A stretch of 64,000 nt of DNA from Neckera pumila (GCA_963969595.1 OZ018413.1:14621711-14685710); one strand, 5' to 3'; positions 11,283-24,560 are shown, numbered from the stretch's first letter. Notes: generated by a model not told the origin, from the letters alone. Program-made: numbers and translations.

Positions 11283-13755
11283 TTACAGATCACCATGTCG
11301 ACCATTCTTCACAGCATTTCTCCATAAGTAAATGGCCTGCTTATAGGGAAAACTCTCCAAAGAATAGAACTTTTGGCCAAACATACGGACCACAAGCGGC
11401 AAGTGCTTGCCCAGACAATTTCGGTGGCAGGATTTAAGAAATTTCAAGGTACTGAAGCACCTCTCATCCTCCACCGAACCTAAGACCATGCAACAACTAG
11501 TCTTGGCGACCTTGAAGTACTCAAATATCAAGTGGCCCAAGTGACGTGATTGTGAGAGGTTTCTCCACAGCTTAATGACTAGATTCACATGGAAGGGCGG
11601 TCCAAGTGTTGCATTAGCATTTGATTTCATTGTCACCTTGAAGAGACTTTGCTAATTGTCAAGCCTGGAAGAAGATAACATCTCAGGGGCTGAGTAAGGG
11701 CCCCCCCATCCACATCTGCATTCAAGACCTTGGCATGACAATAGAACTTTTGAAGCACTGATAAGTGCTGAGGGAAACTTGCATCTGCCCCTTTTTGTTT
11801 CCAGTATTGGGGGTAGATGATCCCAAAGGCATCAAGTAACTCTTGTTGGAGAAACCTTTTGTCAAATTCATCACAAAGGGACTGAGCAATCTCTGCATTA
11901 AACAAGGCCAATAAAGAATGAGAGACTTGCAATAGGAAAAGAACAAGTGATTGCATGAACACAAAACAAGACAAGGGAAGTCCAAAAAAAAAATGGAAAT
12001 GAAATCCGCTTCATTGGCAATGCAATGAAGTGCAAAAAAAATTGGGAATGAAATGCACTTCATTGCATTGCCAATGAAGTGCAAAACCAAGTGCAAGCAC
12101 ATGAAACAAGTCCAAGGTAGAAGAACAAAAACAAAAGAGGGTTGAATTTTGAATTTACCAGCAAACTACCTCTCAATAATGTCTTGACAACGGTTTAATT
12201 CCTCCTGAGTCACGTAAACCTCAGCCCTCGTGAACTTGTCCTTGCACCGGACAAAAACAATGGTAATGTTCAACTGGAATACCAAGTGGCAAATTCCAGT
12301 GTCACCCTCCAGCGGTCACCACTCCAGAGGGATATCAGCACTTTTGAGTTGCACAATCTCATTGTACTGAGCAAACTCCAACGTACTGTATGTTGTGGAA
12401 GGGTCAATGAACATTCTTGCCAATTCATTTTGGCAAATCTTTATGGCTTGCATAAAGTCACAGACAAAGATGTCACGTGCTTGGCTCAATCTGATCAAGC
12501 AGTGAACAACATGCAACATTGGAATGAACAAGGCCAGCGACAACAGAATGTCAATGTCTGCAAGGAAATCAAAGTTGCCTATAGCAGCGGCGGTGGACTT
12601 CTGCCCTCCCTGGGCGTCCAATCCCATCTTGACCAAAAGAGTGGTGTAAGCACTCATAACTCTTTGAGTTGGACTCCGCATGGAAATCCAGCGAGTGTCG
12701 ACATTTCTAAGCATATTTTTTGCCTTAGTTTCCATGAGATCTGCTAGTTTTTGCAACTCAGTATTCGGCTTATGATTGCGACAAAAGTAAGTGTAGACGG
12801 ACTAAAACAGTCCTTCCAAACGAGCAATCATAGGATAGTTAAAAAGAGTCTTTACCACCAAGTTAATTTGGTAACTGGCGCAGGTAGCACCGAACACAAA
12901 AGGGTCCCACTTCTGTCAAATCTGGGCGGTGACACTGCCCTTCAGTCCCTGGAAAGTGGAGACCCCGTCGGCCCCGAAACAAACTAATTTTGACACTATG
13001 GACTCGCAAGTTAGTCCACCTTCCTCCAACAACAAATACATAATTGTACTTGTCAAATGGTCAGCAGTGCCATCGGCTTTACACGACAAGTGCAATAAGT
13101 GGGATACTCTTTCCCAATTGTCTATAACATACACATGCACACCCAGCTAGGACGTGTTGTCCACAGCTGTGACTTCGTCTGCACTGAGCGACACAGTGCG
13201 AGCAGACTAGACAACAGCCTTTAGAGCCGACAAGACAATGGAATGGATATGTTCACTCATCTCCCATCAGCTATTCTCACACCAATGTTTCGTTGGCAAA
13301 TTTTTAACCTTAAGGTGTTTCAAGAGATACTGCTCACGCTCATAGTCACACATCGGATGCCTATGACTGAAAACTTGGAAGAGGGTTGAGAATTGCACTC
13401 CCTTGCGTTTCAATTCGTCGTGCAAGCCACCGACTAGTTGATCAACAACAGTCCCAAGCAAGCGACCAGTCCAAACCTTACAGAATTGTATGTGCTTGCA
13501 GTTGACCTTTGTGTAGATCTCCCCCTTTTTCAAGTGCAGCAAGGGCACCCCATCCTCCAGGCACCTTCTCTTGCCTTTGTGCTTCTCCAAGTTGTCCCCC
13601 TTCAGAACAATCACCTTCCGCCTCCCGCTCATGGTGCTACAGCTTTGGCACACCACTCCCTTCAGGTTGTCATTCACATCAAACTCCCCTTCCGCCCAGA
13701 TGAATTGCGCTACCCACACAGCCTGCCACCGTCGTGTAATCGTGCTGGGGGCCAC
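11283..13755 (-). pseudogene. Decayed hAT-superfamily transposase (ZNF862/DUF4371-like)
   Basis: Blocks of one protein lie in order on the minus strand. 13755-13267 has a zinc-binding N-terminus, C-x2-C then DNLEKHKGKRRC. 13140-12916 has KLVCFGADGVSTFQG, a core motif of the DUF4371/ZNF862 hAT group. 12756-12316 has KLADLMETKAKNMLRNVDTR then WISM. 11974-11633 follows. 11636-11283 has the hAT dimerisation motif LGSVEDERCFSTLKF. Frame changes and stops between blocks, and a hairpin insertion near 12009, mean no complete reading frame survives, though some gaps could be introns. Such elements cut and paste through a DDE transposase with a C-terminal dimerisation region. The call is firm for the superfamily and tentative for the boundaries. 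Confidence 0.85.
12009..12079. repeat. Perfect 26-bp inverted repeat with 19-nt loop
   Basis: The arms 12009-12034 and 12054-12079 are exact reverse complements (CTTCATTGGCAATGCAATGA at the outer end). Each arm is itself partly self-complementary (CTTCATTG...CAATGAAG). It sits in the non-coding gap between two blocks of the decayed hAT transposase. Confidence 0.85.
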
Positions 13756-14650
13756 TTTCTTGCGCTTGGGCGCCGAAGAAGCGGCATTTGACGCAGCGCC
13801 TCATTTCTTCTCCCTTCGCGTGGAAACCCCGTCAGTGGCATTTGGCTTGGGAGGGGGAGACACCACGGTGGTCTCAGATGGGCTTTCACAGTGCACAGGA
13901 ACAGACAGCAAATCAGGAAGGCGCGTCTCCGATACATGGGTCAATTTGTTGCTCAAGACCTCCGTTGGGCCCATGAGTTCTCTCACACCCTGGCTGTTGC
14001 GGCTGGAAAAAAAAGTCTTGACGCAAAAATTCTCGGGTAGTTTCAAGCAAGGCGCCATTGCAGTAGGTCTTGCACCCCAAGTCCCAAACCCCCCAATTCT
14101 CCCCCACAGGCCCACACACACCACTGAACACAGAGCTGATAGAAGTATGTGACAAAGTTGTGCAAGCGCAGAGCAAATTGCTGAAAACAAAGAGAACGTG
14201 AGAGACTGAGAGCAGGAAGAGGACGATGCAAAACTGTGAAGGAACTGTGGCACCTCACAATTTTTATCAGGAAACATGGCCGCCAATCGCCAGCATTGCC
14301 AACGATCAAGCAAAGCCTCCATTTCTACAATGCCATGAATGCAAGGACGCAAGAGTGAAGAGTCCCAGAACTCCAAAACACGCAAGATTGGTGGTTTTGG
14401 CGCTTGCAATTGCAAACAACAGCGCGCCACATTCAAAGTTCAAACACTCTCTTGGCAGCGAAAGTTACAAACTCACAGACTTAGTGACTCACAGAACCAA
14501 CAGCATAAGGCACACATCTCGAGGTCAAGACAATGGAGCAAACGGAGCAGATCAGTGGACAGGCTTAGGAGTTAGGAAGTCTAGGAACGCTGTAAAAACC
14601 CCTGCAAAAACCCTGCAAGCGGGAGCGCAAATGCTCCAACCCTAAACCCT
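13756..14650 (-). other. Upstream part of the hAT relic, low-complexity open frames
   Basis: The region is more GC-rich than its surroundings and carries overlapping open frames on both strands (for example 13801-14436 on the minus strand) without recognisable domains. It adjoins the transposase start and is probably its leader or 5' terminal region. The right part contains ACCCTAAACCCTAAG at 14639-14653, a telomere-repeat-like (telo-box) motif. Confidence 0.35.
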
Positions 14651-17600
14651 AAGAGCAGGCAAGTGTCAGCTGAACTTGCAAAAGTGGACAGCGCGGATGG
14701 AGCCGCCCAAGCTCCCCATCAACGGCTGTGATCGCTCCTGTGACACCACGTCACACCAGCATGAGCGAACGAATGCAAAACCTAAACCAGATGAAAAGCC
14801 CGATTTGCGAGCTCTCCATCGACAAATTGGATGAAAATGATAAAATCTCGATTTTCCCAAGAATTTTTTGCATATACAAATAGCTCAAGATAATTTTCAG
14901 GAGTTTCCAGGCAAATTTTAGCCAGTTTTGCAAACGTTGGTGAGGAATTTGTCCTCGTCAATCATGTACAAGTAGTTGTTATCCTGGATAACACTAATAT
15001 CGTCAATCTCAGTTGCCTCTATATTCATCCAAGATGAGGATGGAGATAAGGAAAACTTCATCCAAGATGGTGACAAGGATAGGAAAAATTGGTGGGGATG
15101 CTCGAAGTGGCTCCGCTCTCTTTGAGCTTCACTCTCTTTCTGGCATTTGAACTTCAAGCTTCGATTAGATAGTGCAGGCATCAAGTCCGCATTATGATAG
15201 CGCTCTAGCATTAGTCGCGTCGACTTGCCCATTTCGACTTAGCAGCTTATTGTAGATATCTAGCACTGTTCATGTCATTGGAAAAAATGGTGGTCGATGA
15301 GACGCGTAATTTGGCCACAAGAAAAAGCTCTTGCACTACGTACTCCATCAATTTCCTTGTCTCGGAAGGTTTTTTCTAGACAAAGCTCGCCATTATGAGG
15401 GTTTCTACTATTATCAAATGTTTGGTATGTTGTCTTTGAGAAAAGTTTTCTTTGATTTCGTCATTAAAGAGACTCACATCTCGGGCTTGGTTTTTTTAAT
15501 TAACTTGTGATTACTATATCTGCTTCAAGACTCTTAGTGCTCTGGTTGTTGTATGGATGTTTACTGTCTCATGTCATCATTGTAAAAAAAATGAAAAAAT
15601 TGGCAATTTGGAAGAACTTCGTGATTATGATGAAGAGATTTCACAAAAATAATGATCTTATAACCATCTTCAATGTTCAAAAATGCGCGCACAAAAGAGC
15701 CCTGTTAGCATGCATGTGGAGGACATAAAATAAAATATTTTTAAATTCCCTTCTGTAGAAAACATGACTTCCTACTATGGAAATAGGACTACATGATTTC
15801 TAGCTCTAGATCATTAATTTTGGATGCTCCCCAGTACTAAAATCCATAAACTGCAAAGTGGAACAAATTATCTAAATTCAAAATTAAGTAGAAAACTCTT
15901 TTCCTAAATTTTTAAAAAACAAGGGTTCTAATTATTGTAAAGTTTATCATCTTCAATAAAAATTTGAAGCCCATTGGTTTCACCCTCCAAAAGCTATGAC
16001 CGTTTACAACTTTGACACTTCTATTTTGACGCCAAATAGTACCGGTCTTTCTTGCATTCACCCATGCATCAATTTTTCCCCTAATAGCAACACAGGTAAC
16101 CCTGAAATGGCAATCTGGGAATGAAAGAGATTTTATATCCCTCTGGAAGTTAGAAGAAATAGCTTGCTATTGGAAACTGAAACTGGATTGGATGGTTTTT
16201 ATTGTAAATAATCAAGATTTGAATAGATTGAGGTATAATTCTCACAATGGAGATTGATACTTTGAAAGGCCTTCATCCCTAATAAAACTTCCAAGTACGT
16301 AAATTTACATCAATCCAATTCATCACCGCGGCTGGTTATCAATGTGCAGGCATGATGGAACTGCCACGAACTGACTGGTGGTGTGAAGGTTGTTATGAGA
16401 ATAGCATGACTAAGCTTAGCTAAGCACAGGAGTTCCACGGGATGTCATTTTTCATAACAAGACTCTATGTTCACAACTTTACATCACCTTGCTTGCAGCA
16501 AATGTTATAAGATCTGCGTTCTCTTGAGTTCTTTACAAACTCTCTGATCTACTTCTCAATGGGATTGAATCTGCAACACCTATAATTAGATGCTTGAATG
16601 GGTCCCAATGAGCAACCAAATAGGGTATTTGAATGTGCTTGCAGTGCACCAAGAGATTGAGAGGGGGGATTGATGTCTTTAAAATTGCAATGATAGAGTT
16701 GATTTTTGATTAACTACCTTGAGATTTAGTCTTGTAGAATACCAAAGTTTGCAACTTTGACTTTGATTTCATGGAATGAAGGTCATAAATAGTTTTTTTA
16801 GCCTTATATACCAGTTGTTTCTACTTCAAATACTTATTAGGCAAAAGAAAGCCATTGGTATAATGCAATTATTGCAAATACAATCCCTAAACTCTATTGA
16901 ATTTTGAAGAAGTTAAAAATCTTATATGCTATGAAGTACATGTGATTATACCCCATTTTTTCCCCTTGTATAATACATCTTTCATCATGGAAAAACAAAA
17001 ATAGTAAATGCATGGAAATTGAATAGTGAATATTGGGAGTCAAATGACTAAGGGAATTTTTGTAATGCATTTTACAATTGGCTTCTAAATTGTATGATGC
17101 AATAATCTTCGGCTAACAAGGAATATGCTTGAAATAATTTTTAAAAATTTACTTTCTATGCGCTAATTAAATTTGAAACATTCATATACTACAATTATTA
17201 TATCTTGCAAAAATAACTGATCCGTTAGAATAATGTAACAGATAATCCAAACACAATATAAGGAGTATATGAGATTCAAAACTCTACCCAAAAATCTCAC
17301 AAAGCTTGCAATTTGGTGGAAAATTGACTCTATACAATGGCTTATTCTCTTAATTTGGGCTATACATTTTAGACCTTGTAATCTCTTAATTTTGTACCAA
17401 ATCAAATTCTACATATAAATCATTTGACTTTTATCTCTATTATTTGTAAGAGTAAAACCTTGAATCTTGTCTACCTAACTTTGGAACACAAGTTCATATA
17501 TTTCTACTTTAACAACCCCACAATTATACCTTTCCATATGAAAAGCCTAAAATGAGTGAACTGAGAAGTTGGACACTATAGACATTGGAATAGGGATTTT

Positions 17601-18551
17601 GTTTTCAAAATTTCAACGTAATATTACTTGCAATCTTGTTTGGAGTCATGATTTAAGCCATAAATATATAAATGATTTATTCATCATTTTTCAATCAATT
17701 ATATGAACATTTATTTAAATATGGTATCGATGGTATCACTATTTTTTGAATTCTTCTAAATAACTTCATCCATCCCTGAATCAAAGATGATAAAAAATGT
17801 TCCAATACTTCTTTCACAAAATTCCCAATCTCTAAATAAAATCGTTGCAATAAAGTACTTCACTTTTGTGTTCACAAATCTAACAGATCGACAAAATTAA
17901 CAAGTTCCAAAGGATGAATTTCTTATTACAAGTGCCTCTTGCGAAGTAATTACATAAAATTGTTGAATAAACATTTGAACTTGGTTCTTACAAATTAAGT
18001 TGTCTAAACTTTTATTGGATCTTGTTAAGAGTCAAAAGACATTTAGGACTTTCTTTGCGTGCATTTATTAGACACCATATGAATAAACTATAAGTTTTAT
18101 AATATTAAAAATAGATATACCTAAAATCATTAATAATGAACTTATATTTTTGGACAAAGTATGTAAGGGTTGATATTAGAAACAAGTCACGATTAGGTGC
18201 AATTACTTTAGTCCAAAGATGGAGAGACAAAAAGCTTCCACACAATTTGTTGTCTTTTTAAATGAAAATTTTTCAAGTTCTAAATCCAAAGTTCTAAATT
18301 TTAGATACTGTAATAAATTTATATATTTTTTATACTAATTCCAATGTTTATATAGTATAAAATAAAATGCATATCCAACTATCTAGCAATCTAATATACC
18401 ATGGATGAAAGGGCTTACAAAACAAATCATATAGATTCATTCATGTCAACTCACAGGAATGTCATGCACCACTACCACAAACCCCATAGCCACTCAAAAA
18501 ATAACAAATGTATTACATATTTATCAAGCCCTAAACCAACTCACTTAATTC
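14651..18551. other. AT-rich intergenic stretch, no gene recognised
   Basis: A minus-strand open frame at 15232-14918 (104 codons, beginning MGKSTRLMLERYHNADLMPA) has ordinary composition but I do not recognise it. Beyond it, up to 18551, there is AT-rich sequence with short random open frames. Confidence 0.45.
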
Positions 18552-19220
18552 TTAATCCTTAAATGACACTGAGGCCATTTTCTGGTCGATGAATGACAGG
18601 GAATCAAATTGTATAGGACAGAAATGCAATCATTCATCCTTGGAATTTATAGTGAAAAGGGGAGATCTTCTATAATAGCTTGACTTCCAATAGATACTTT
18701 TGGATTTTTCCAATGTAGATGATGTCACACGATAATGAAAAAGGATGATTTCCAAGGTCCCCCTTCCATTTTTTAAGGGTTAAAGGACGAAAGAATGATC
18801 CTTGAAATCATCCCTTTTCATTACCATGTGAATTGTTGGCTTAAGAAATAGCAAAAGCATTCATTGGAAGTCAAACTACTATAGAAGAGCTCCCCTTTTC
18901 ACAACTGAATTCTAAAGATGAATAGTTGCACTTCTATCCTACACACAAGATTCTCTATAATTCATCAGCCACAAAATGTCCACCTCAACAATTAATCATG
19001 AAGCATGCTAACATCCATATTTTCGATGATGAACAAAGAGCTTTGAGGCACTGTTTTGTGCAACTAACTTCTCATTCATGTAATATAATACTTGAATCTA
19101 GAAAAGACAACCTTCCTTAATGACCAAATTCATGAAATTTTGGTAAATGATATTTCTACACAAAGATATAGGCAAAAATGTGCCAAAATTCAGAAAAGGA
19201 TTGAGACGTTTAGGGGTTAA
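18552..19220. mobile_element. Composite TTAA element with internal inverted duplication
   Basis: The left end is TTAATCCTTAAATGACAC and the right end is GACGTTTAGGGGTTAA (19205-19220), bounded by TTAA. A further TTAA border (TTTTTAAGGGTTAA) lies at 18780-18783. The sequence from about 18597 to 18765 returns inverted at about 18793-18950: AAGGGGAGATCTTCTATA and the rest face CTCCCCTTTTCACAA. The left 232 bp have a diverged copy at 24141-24361. The structure looks like two related elements inserted together or an element with an inverted duplication. Confidence 0.65.
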
Positions 19221-19665
19221 GGGTTAAAGGTTTGTCACTAGAATTAGGGCAGTGGTTTCGAGTGATCTACGTTCCTAACTTATGCCTTGGGATGGCACTG
19301 CACCCTCCCCATTGTTGCCCACGTCAACAAAGCCACCACCGGAGCTAGGTTCCAATGATATCCACATGTGAGAGTTTTACAAAGAGAATCAAAGGGTTGA
19401 AAGGAGTACGCGTAACAGTACACTAGAATTCAAAGTAGTCAATAGCAAGGGTACAATTGCGACAACGAGAACTCACATTTTTACAAACAGAAACATAAAT
19501 AACAATCTTGCTGATTAAAACTGATCGACTCAGAACCTACCTCAAAAATAGGTAAGGCTTAACATCTTGAACATTTATCCAGAATGCAACCATCGGGTTC
19601 AAACAATCCTCTAATTCACAGAGAATTTTAAAAATAAAATAAAAACTTTTCACAATCATAATTCT

Positions 19666-22600
19666 CTATACTCCAGTCATTGTGATAACCACCTTCCGTG
19701 CAGAGGCATGATCGCGGTGTTCACACAACCAAATCCCCTGAACACAAGTCCAGAATACACCAAATGTATTAAAAAATTAAAGATTAAATAATTTAAGGAA
19801 ACACGGATTGCGACTCACCTCGAAACACGCATGCTTAGGTGATTATAGAGTATTGACAAGGTGCAAAGACACTGGACCAAATTAAGCCAATCGCATACTC
19901 ACATGAACATTGAGACATATACACTGTTCTCATGAGACGGAACTTCAATGTCCCCAAAATGAGGCAATGAATCATTAAACTGTAAGTACCACTATATAGA
20001 ACCTATTCGCAGTGATTCAAAGAGCTGTTGCGTTAATCCTATTGCATCATGTTTTTCGGCGATTTCAAGCTTAATATGGAACCAGACGTTTCAAGTTTAG
20101 TCTCAAATCAAAGGTTTTCCCAAATCAAATGCAATGAGACCATATCCCACTAATAATAGCACTCAAGTCCATGTCTGTTGTGTCTGCGATTGGAGATTCA
20201 TGAAATTACCTGCCATGTTCCTAAATTGAGTCGACCATCAGTGATTGGAATTCTGTACAATAAAGAATGAGGATGGTAAAACCGGTTAAACAACCTCCAT
20301 ATGAATAGCCCCGTTGTGAAAGATAGTCACTCACCTAATCCTTTAATACCTTACTGACTGAGGTTTTCTAGATTCTAGTCGGCAAGAAAGCTTGAACTGC
20401 ACTACTCACAAATTGCACCACAATTGAATGCTTAATCAAATGACAGACTGTTCCAGAAATTTCAACTAGAGACAAAAATCTAAATAAGTGAATGATATAT
20501 GGCGTTAATTGTTTCAATCAACTAATAAAAATCTTAATTGTAAAAACAGATGCAGAAATAAGACTCCACCACTGAACTGTATGAGTGAGAAGAACATACG
20601 AGAGTGCGCAACCAAATACGGATGACTTGATATGTGCTGGCATATCGTCAGGTCCTACAGAACAATGTAAACGTAACGGTTGATGATTCCTCATAATCAT
20701 AAAAAAAGGAGGAAAACATGAATTGCGATCTGTATCATAAAAACAAGCAATTTTGAAAAGAATACTTCCTCACCATCTTGATGCATATAGAATCATGTGC
20801 TCTACTACTGGTATAACAGTACAGATATTGAGTATTATATGAAGCAGAATAAAGCTTCAAATGGAGCGGAAAATAAGCGCAACTTATCAAGTATAAAGTC
20901 TAGACTGTCTCAGAAATTTACCTTCTATTGTATGCTTCCAAGGTGCTTTCCGCCCCTACAAGATATCATGACACACAGCCCACCAGATCAAACCACCAAT
21001 GCACAAAGATTGGTGATTCATAGAAAGACTACATAATTAAGACTCAAATAAAAGAGCTAATAACACTGGCGACAAGAAAGATATATCTACTCTAGCTTTA
21101 TACACAAGCCTCAAATCCAGCTTAATTACACATCCAGAGACGGAATGGCAAAAAATATATTTACCTCAGGTACTGTCCCAGTCAGCCAAGTTTCGACGTC
21201 ATCGAGAACATCACTGTCATAGTTTTCATTGATTGTAAGCGAGGCACTGGTGTGCTGCACTGTTGTCAGCAAAGACACGGATTCCCAAATTGTTAACACT
21301 CTCCAAGCTCACTATACACGACCAAAACTGATAATCCATGCGCCCTGAACTCGAAACAAATAAGTACAAATTCAAAAATACCGTCATTGCCAGGAAGGTA
21401 GATACTTACAAAAGAAATGAGCAAGACCACATTGGAAATGAGCCAAATCAGCCTCCACATCTTTCAAAATCTGTCAATAAATAAACAGACCCGTTACCTA
21501 CAAGGACACTAATAAAACGCTTCTAAATTCTGCGAAGACCATCTCCAAACTGACCAATCCTTCAATACGTAAGGGAGTTTTCACCAGTTGCAAGAGACAG
21601 ACTAGCTATCTCATACCTCATTCCAGACAAAGACAATGAACTCCTAGGGAATTCCTTTATTTTGTAAATATTTAGTAGACCTTATCACAAAACCTTGAAG
21701 CCAGGATCAGGGGCTTCATCCGCGGGGTCTTCAAAGTACGGGTCTGGAGGGAAGAAAAAATATAATATGCTTATAGTATGCTGGGTTTCCTCCTCCACGT
21801 CCTCTATGGTACAAACTGGCCCACAGTACAGTAGTGCAGAGTAGTACAGAGTTCCACTCCACAACCTAGGCTGGCGGGGAACATTTTGAGGACATGGATG
21901 ACAAGGTAGCCTTCACTGATTAAATAGTGATAATTTTAATGCATTTTCTACAACTGAAAAAATGGATGCAACAATACCCTATGAATACCTTCTTTATTGC
22001 AAAACTAATAACTTAAGGAAATTGATTATGTTCTGAATGTGTTAGTGGGTTACCTCTTACTATAATACGCAATTCGTAGTGTAAACGAAGCATGTAACGG
22101 CAAGTGAGAATATGGTAATAAGATATGTTTTTTTATATAGATTTCTATTAAAAATAATAATAAGTAGAGTAGAGACAGCCAGCAGAGTCTAGTAGCAGCG
22201 ATAAACATGGAGTGACGAAGGTTTGCTTGCCATTAGCACTCTAATTGATTCCTGAATTGATAGAATGCAGCTATTTGCAAGTGTAGTTGTAAAGAGAAAT
22301 GCTTGGACTCTTGAAAAGATTGGAGGAAAAGTTACACCAAGCCAGAGGATTGTAATGTGATGTTCTTACAGTAGGTGTGACAAGATGGCAGCCACGCTTG
22401 GCAGCAGGGAGTGTGACTGTTTTCTGCGCCCACTTGGGCACCTTAGTAGCGTCTCCTCCAACAAAGCTCGACGTTGACTTCTTCCTCTTGTCCTGCTCCA
22501 TATCTTCCAACAAAATAGACTCAGAAAGAGGGAACTATTGAAAGCCGCTACCTCACGGCCCAAAGAAAGATTATCAAAATTATCAGTACTGAGGGTCCCT

Positions 22601-23818
22601 TTAGATTGTAAAGGTCAAAGTAACAAGCTTAAAATTTGAGCCAACATTTTGTGCAAGTACGAGTGAGATAACAAGCTTAAAATAATCCAATGCACTGCAT
22701 ATATGACATCTTATGAAGACTTCGAAGTAATAAATGACCAATCCACCTCAGATAGAGAGCTCGAAACCTTAATATCTCAACTACTGCACTTTCAAGAGAC
22801 ATGTAAGCGCCATCTCTTCTTCCTCATTCTTGTTGCTTATACTAGAAGGAAGGCACCAGTAACCCAAAAAAGATAACACAAATAAAATTGATTCCGATAA
22901 AGGTGTAGGATTTCTTGTCAACCTTGCCGCTTAAACCTCCGCATCTAAAGTGGCAATTCCGATTTCCAGCTGAGTGGCAATTCGAGTTTCGGCCACATTG
23001 TCTAGATTACAATAGAGATTTAAGAGTAAATTACACGAGACATATTGATCGATCTACTCCGGAATTTCTCCATGCGGAGACCCAGTCCATTACAGTTGTG
23101 TCCCTGCAGCAGATAGGTCGCCAGCGTAACCCTAATTACTTTCAGAGAGTGCATCGATTCAGTCCCTTGCACTCAAATATTTGCTAATGCAGCAACCTGC
23201 AGCAACATACTCGATGGCCTCCAAGTATCACCAAAATTAGGGCTCTTAGACGATCCTTCAAAGGTTGAAATTCCTCATGGCTCTAACCGTGACAAAAACC
23301 CTAGACAGAAAATGCAGTACAAAGACTACGAAATGGTTCGATTCCCAGAACCGGATTCCGAAACGTATAAACCGTACTCAGAAATCCGGACCATTATTAT
23401 CAAGAGATTCGTCATAGCACGTGCAAATTTCGAAGTTCGCTTACCTCGCACTCTATCCCTAAACCCTAAAACCCTAAACCGCTCAAAGCCAATTCCGTTT
23501 CTACGACTTTCTCTTCAAACAATCCTCCTCATAGACAGAGGTTACGTTCACAGGCCATTTGCAACTAATCAGTTTCACCTCAACCTCGACAAGATAAAAT
23601 TACAACTCCGCGGTGAGTGAACTCCGATCCTGCCCCAATATCGCCCCACCGAAGCTCAAAATTGCTCCAAATTTTCAGCAGAATTCGAAAATTACCTCCA
23701 AAGCAAGCTGAGATGCGAGGACTCGCTTCAAAACCCTCGCAGAAAACACTCCGTCACAAAATCCTCGCAATCCGCAACGGCGAAACTCGTGCTGCTGCTC
23801 CCGCATACCACAGATCAT
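19666..23818 (-). CDS. YjbQ/UPF0047-family protein with probable organelle transit peptide
   Basis: Eight exons join in phase: 23818-23696, 22534-22370, 21470-21410, 21259-21165, 20955-20922, 20654-20600, 20252-20210 and 19737-19666. They encode 215 residues. All introns are GT-AG. Family landmarks appear in order: PKWAQKTVTLPAAKRGCHLV (about 74-93), CGLAHFFLQHTSASLTINEN (about 110-129), WKHTIEGPDDMPAHIKSS (154-171) and GRLNLGTWQGIWLCEHRDH (184-202). The E. coli homologue is about 138 residues. The extra N-terminus, rich in Arg, Ser and Ala and lacking acid residues near its start, suggests import into plastid or mitochondrion. That is inference. YjbQ proteins have been annotated as secondary thiamine-phosphate synthases, but their physiological role is unsettled. 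Exon 1 and its 1.16-kb intron are the least certain part; without it, translation could start at the ATG at 22501 (163 residues). The QHTSAS and HIKSS motifs are intact, so the gene appears functional. Confidence 0.9.
22535..23695 (-). other. First intron of the YjbQ-family gene with telo-box cluster
   Basis: The donor is GAG|GTAATTTTC (minus strand) at 23695 and the acceptor is CAATAG at 22535. The + strand carries CCCTAAACCCTAAAACCCTA at about 23457-23478, repeated plant telo-box motifs often found near transcription starts of housekeeping genes. Open frames inside (22915-23187 and 23312-23620 on the + strand) have no recognised domain. Confidence 0.5.
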
Positions 23819-24140
23819 GGAAACCTTAATTGACACCCAGGGGATATCTTACACAAGTACTGGTTGTGGAATAGCGGTCCAGCGGTGGCCGTTCTCTTCG
23901 TCCTTCTTTGGCACAAGTGGTTTGCTGGCAGAGCTCCACATGGATTGGAGCGGGCGGGACTTCTAAAGGCTGCTTTGAGCACATGGCCATCTGTCTTGGC
24001 TTTGAAATGTTCCAGTAATCAAAGTACTGTATCCACTCTTGTTTCTTTAGCCCAAATTTTTCTCTCCCTGTCGGGCTGAATCAGTGATTTGTTCAAAACA
24101 AAATCAAGTTTTGGCAAATTGGCAACCTGTTGAAGAAATA
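23819..24140. other. Region upstream of the YjbQ-family gene
   Basis: This holds the presumed promoter of the minus-strand gene. A 71-codon + strand open frame (23864-24079) is not recognisable. No clear TATA element was identified. Confidence 0.35.
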
Positions 24141-24361
24141 TTAATTGACAGTGGCCATTTTTTGGCCGATCAATGACAAAGAATTTTTCAATGTAGGATG
24201 GAAGTGCAATTGTTCATCCTTGGAAATTTGTGCAAAAAGGGGAGATCTTGCATAGTAGTTTGACCTCCAATGAGTACTTTTATTTTTATTACAGTAGGTG
24301 ATGTCATACAATATCAAAATAGATGATTTTCACGGTCATCAGACCGGTGTTTGAGGGTTAA
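24141..24361. mobile_element. Decayed TTAA element, 221 bp, copy of the 18552 subfamily
   Basis: It starts TTAATTGACAGTGGCCATTT and ends TTGAGGGTTAA. It matches 18552-18783 along its length: CATTTTTTGGCCGATCAATG, CATCCTTGGAAATTTG, AAAAGGGGAGATCTTGCATA and GTAGGTGATGTCA. Confidence 0.65.
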
Positions 24362-24461
24362 GAGAGAGAAAAAACTCTAAGTCTTAGCCAAAAGGGAAAA
24401 GATACTGGTAGTTCTTTTATATTTCCTTTTGAAAGAGGAAATCCATTTTACATGTTTGTAG

Positions 24462-24545
24462 AGCAACTCCACTACACCATTGATCTTCTAATAATGAGGA
24501 ATGTCCTCCATTGATTTGCTTCACAGGGTTGCTTCAGCGTATTGC
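24462..24545. mobile_element. Fragment related to the Tourist-like MITE at 4891
   Basis: GAGCAACTCC followed by CACCATTGATCTTCTA repeats the order seen at 4891-4955. The right end appears replaced or lost, and the neighbouring foldback at 24561 follows directly. Confidence 0.45.
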
Positions 24546-24560
24546 AATGAAGCTATTCTA

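Noticed and set aside
13801..14436. 211-codon minus-strand open frame upstream of the hAT transposase
   Set aside because: Cys/Ser/Leu-rich without hAT motifs, and two other frames are equally open, so probably a compositional effect.
23334..23346. tRNA B-box-like GGTTCGATTCC
   Set aside because: No A box or foldable tRNA upstream; lies in the first intron of the YjbQ-family gene.
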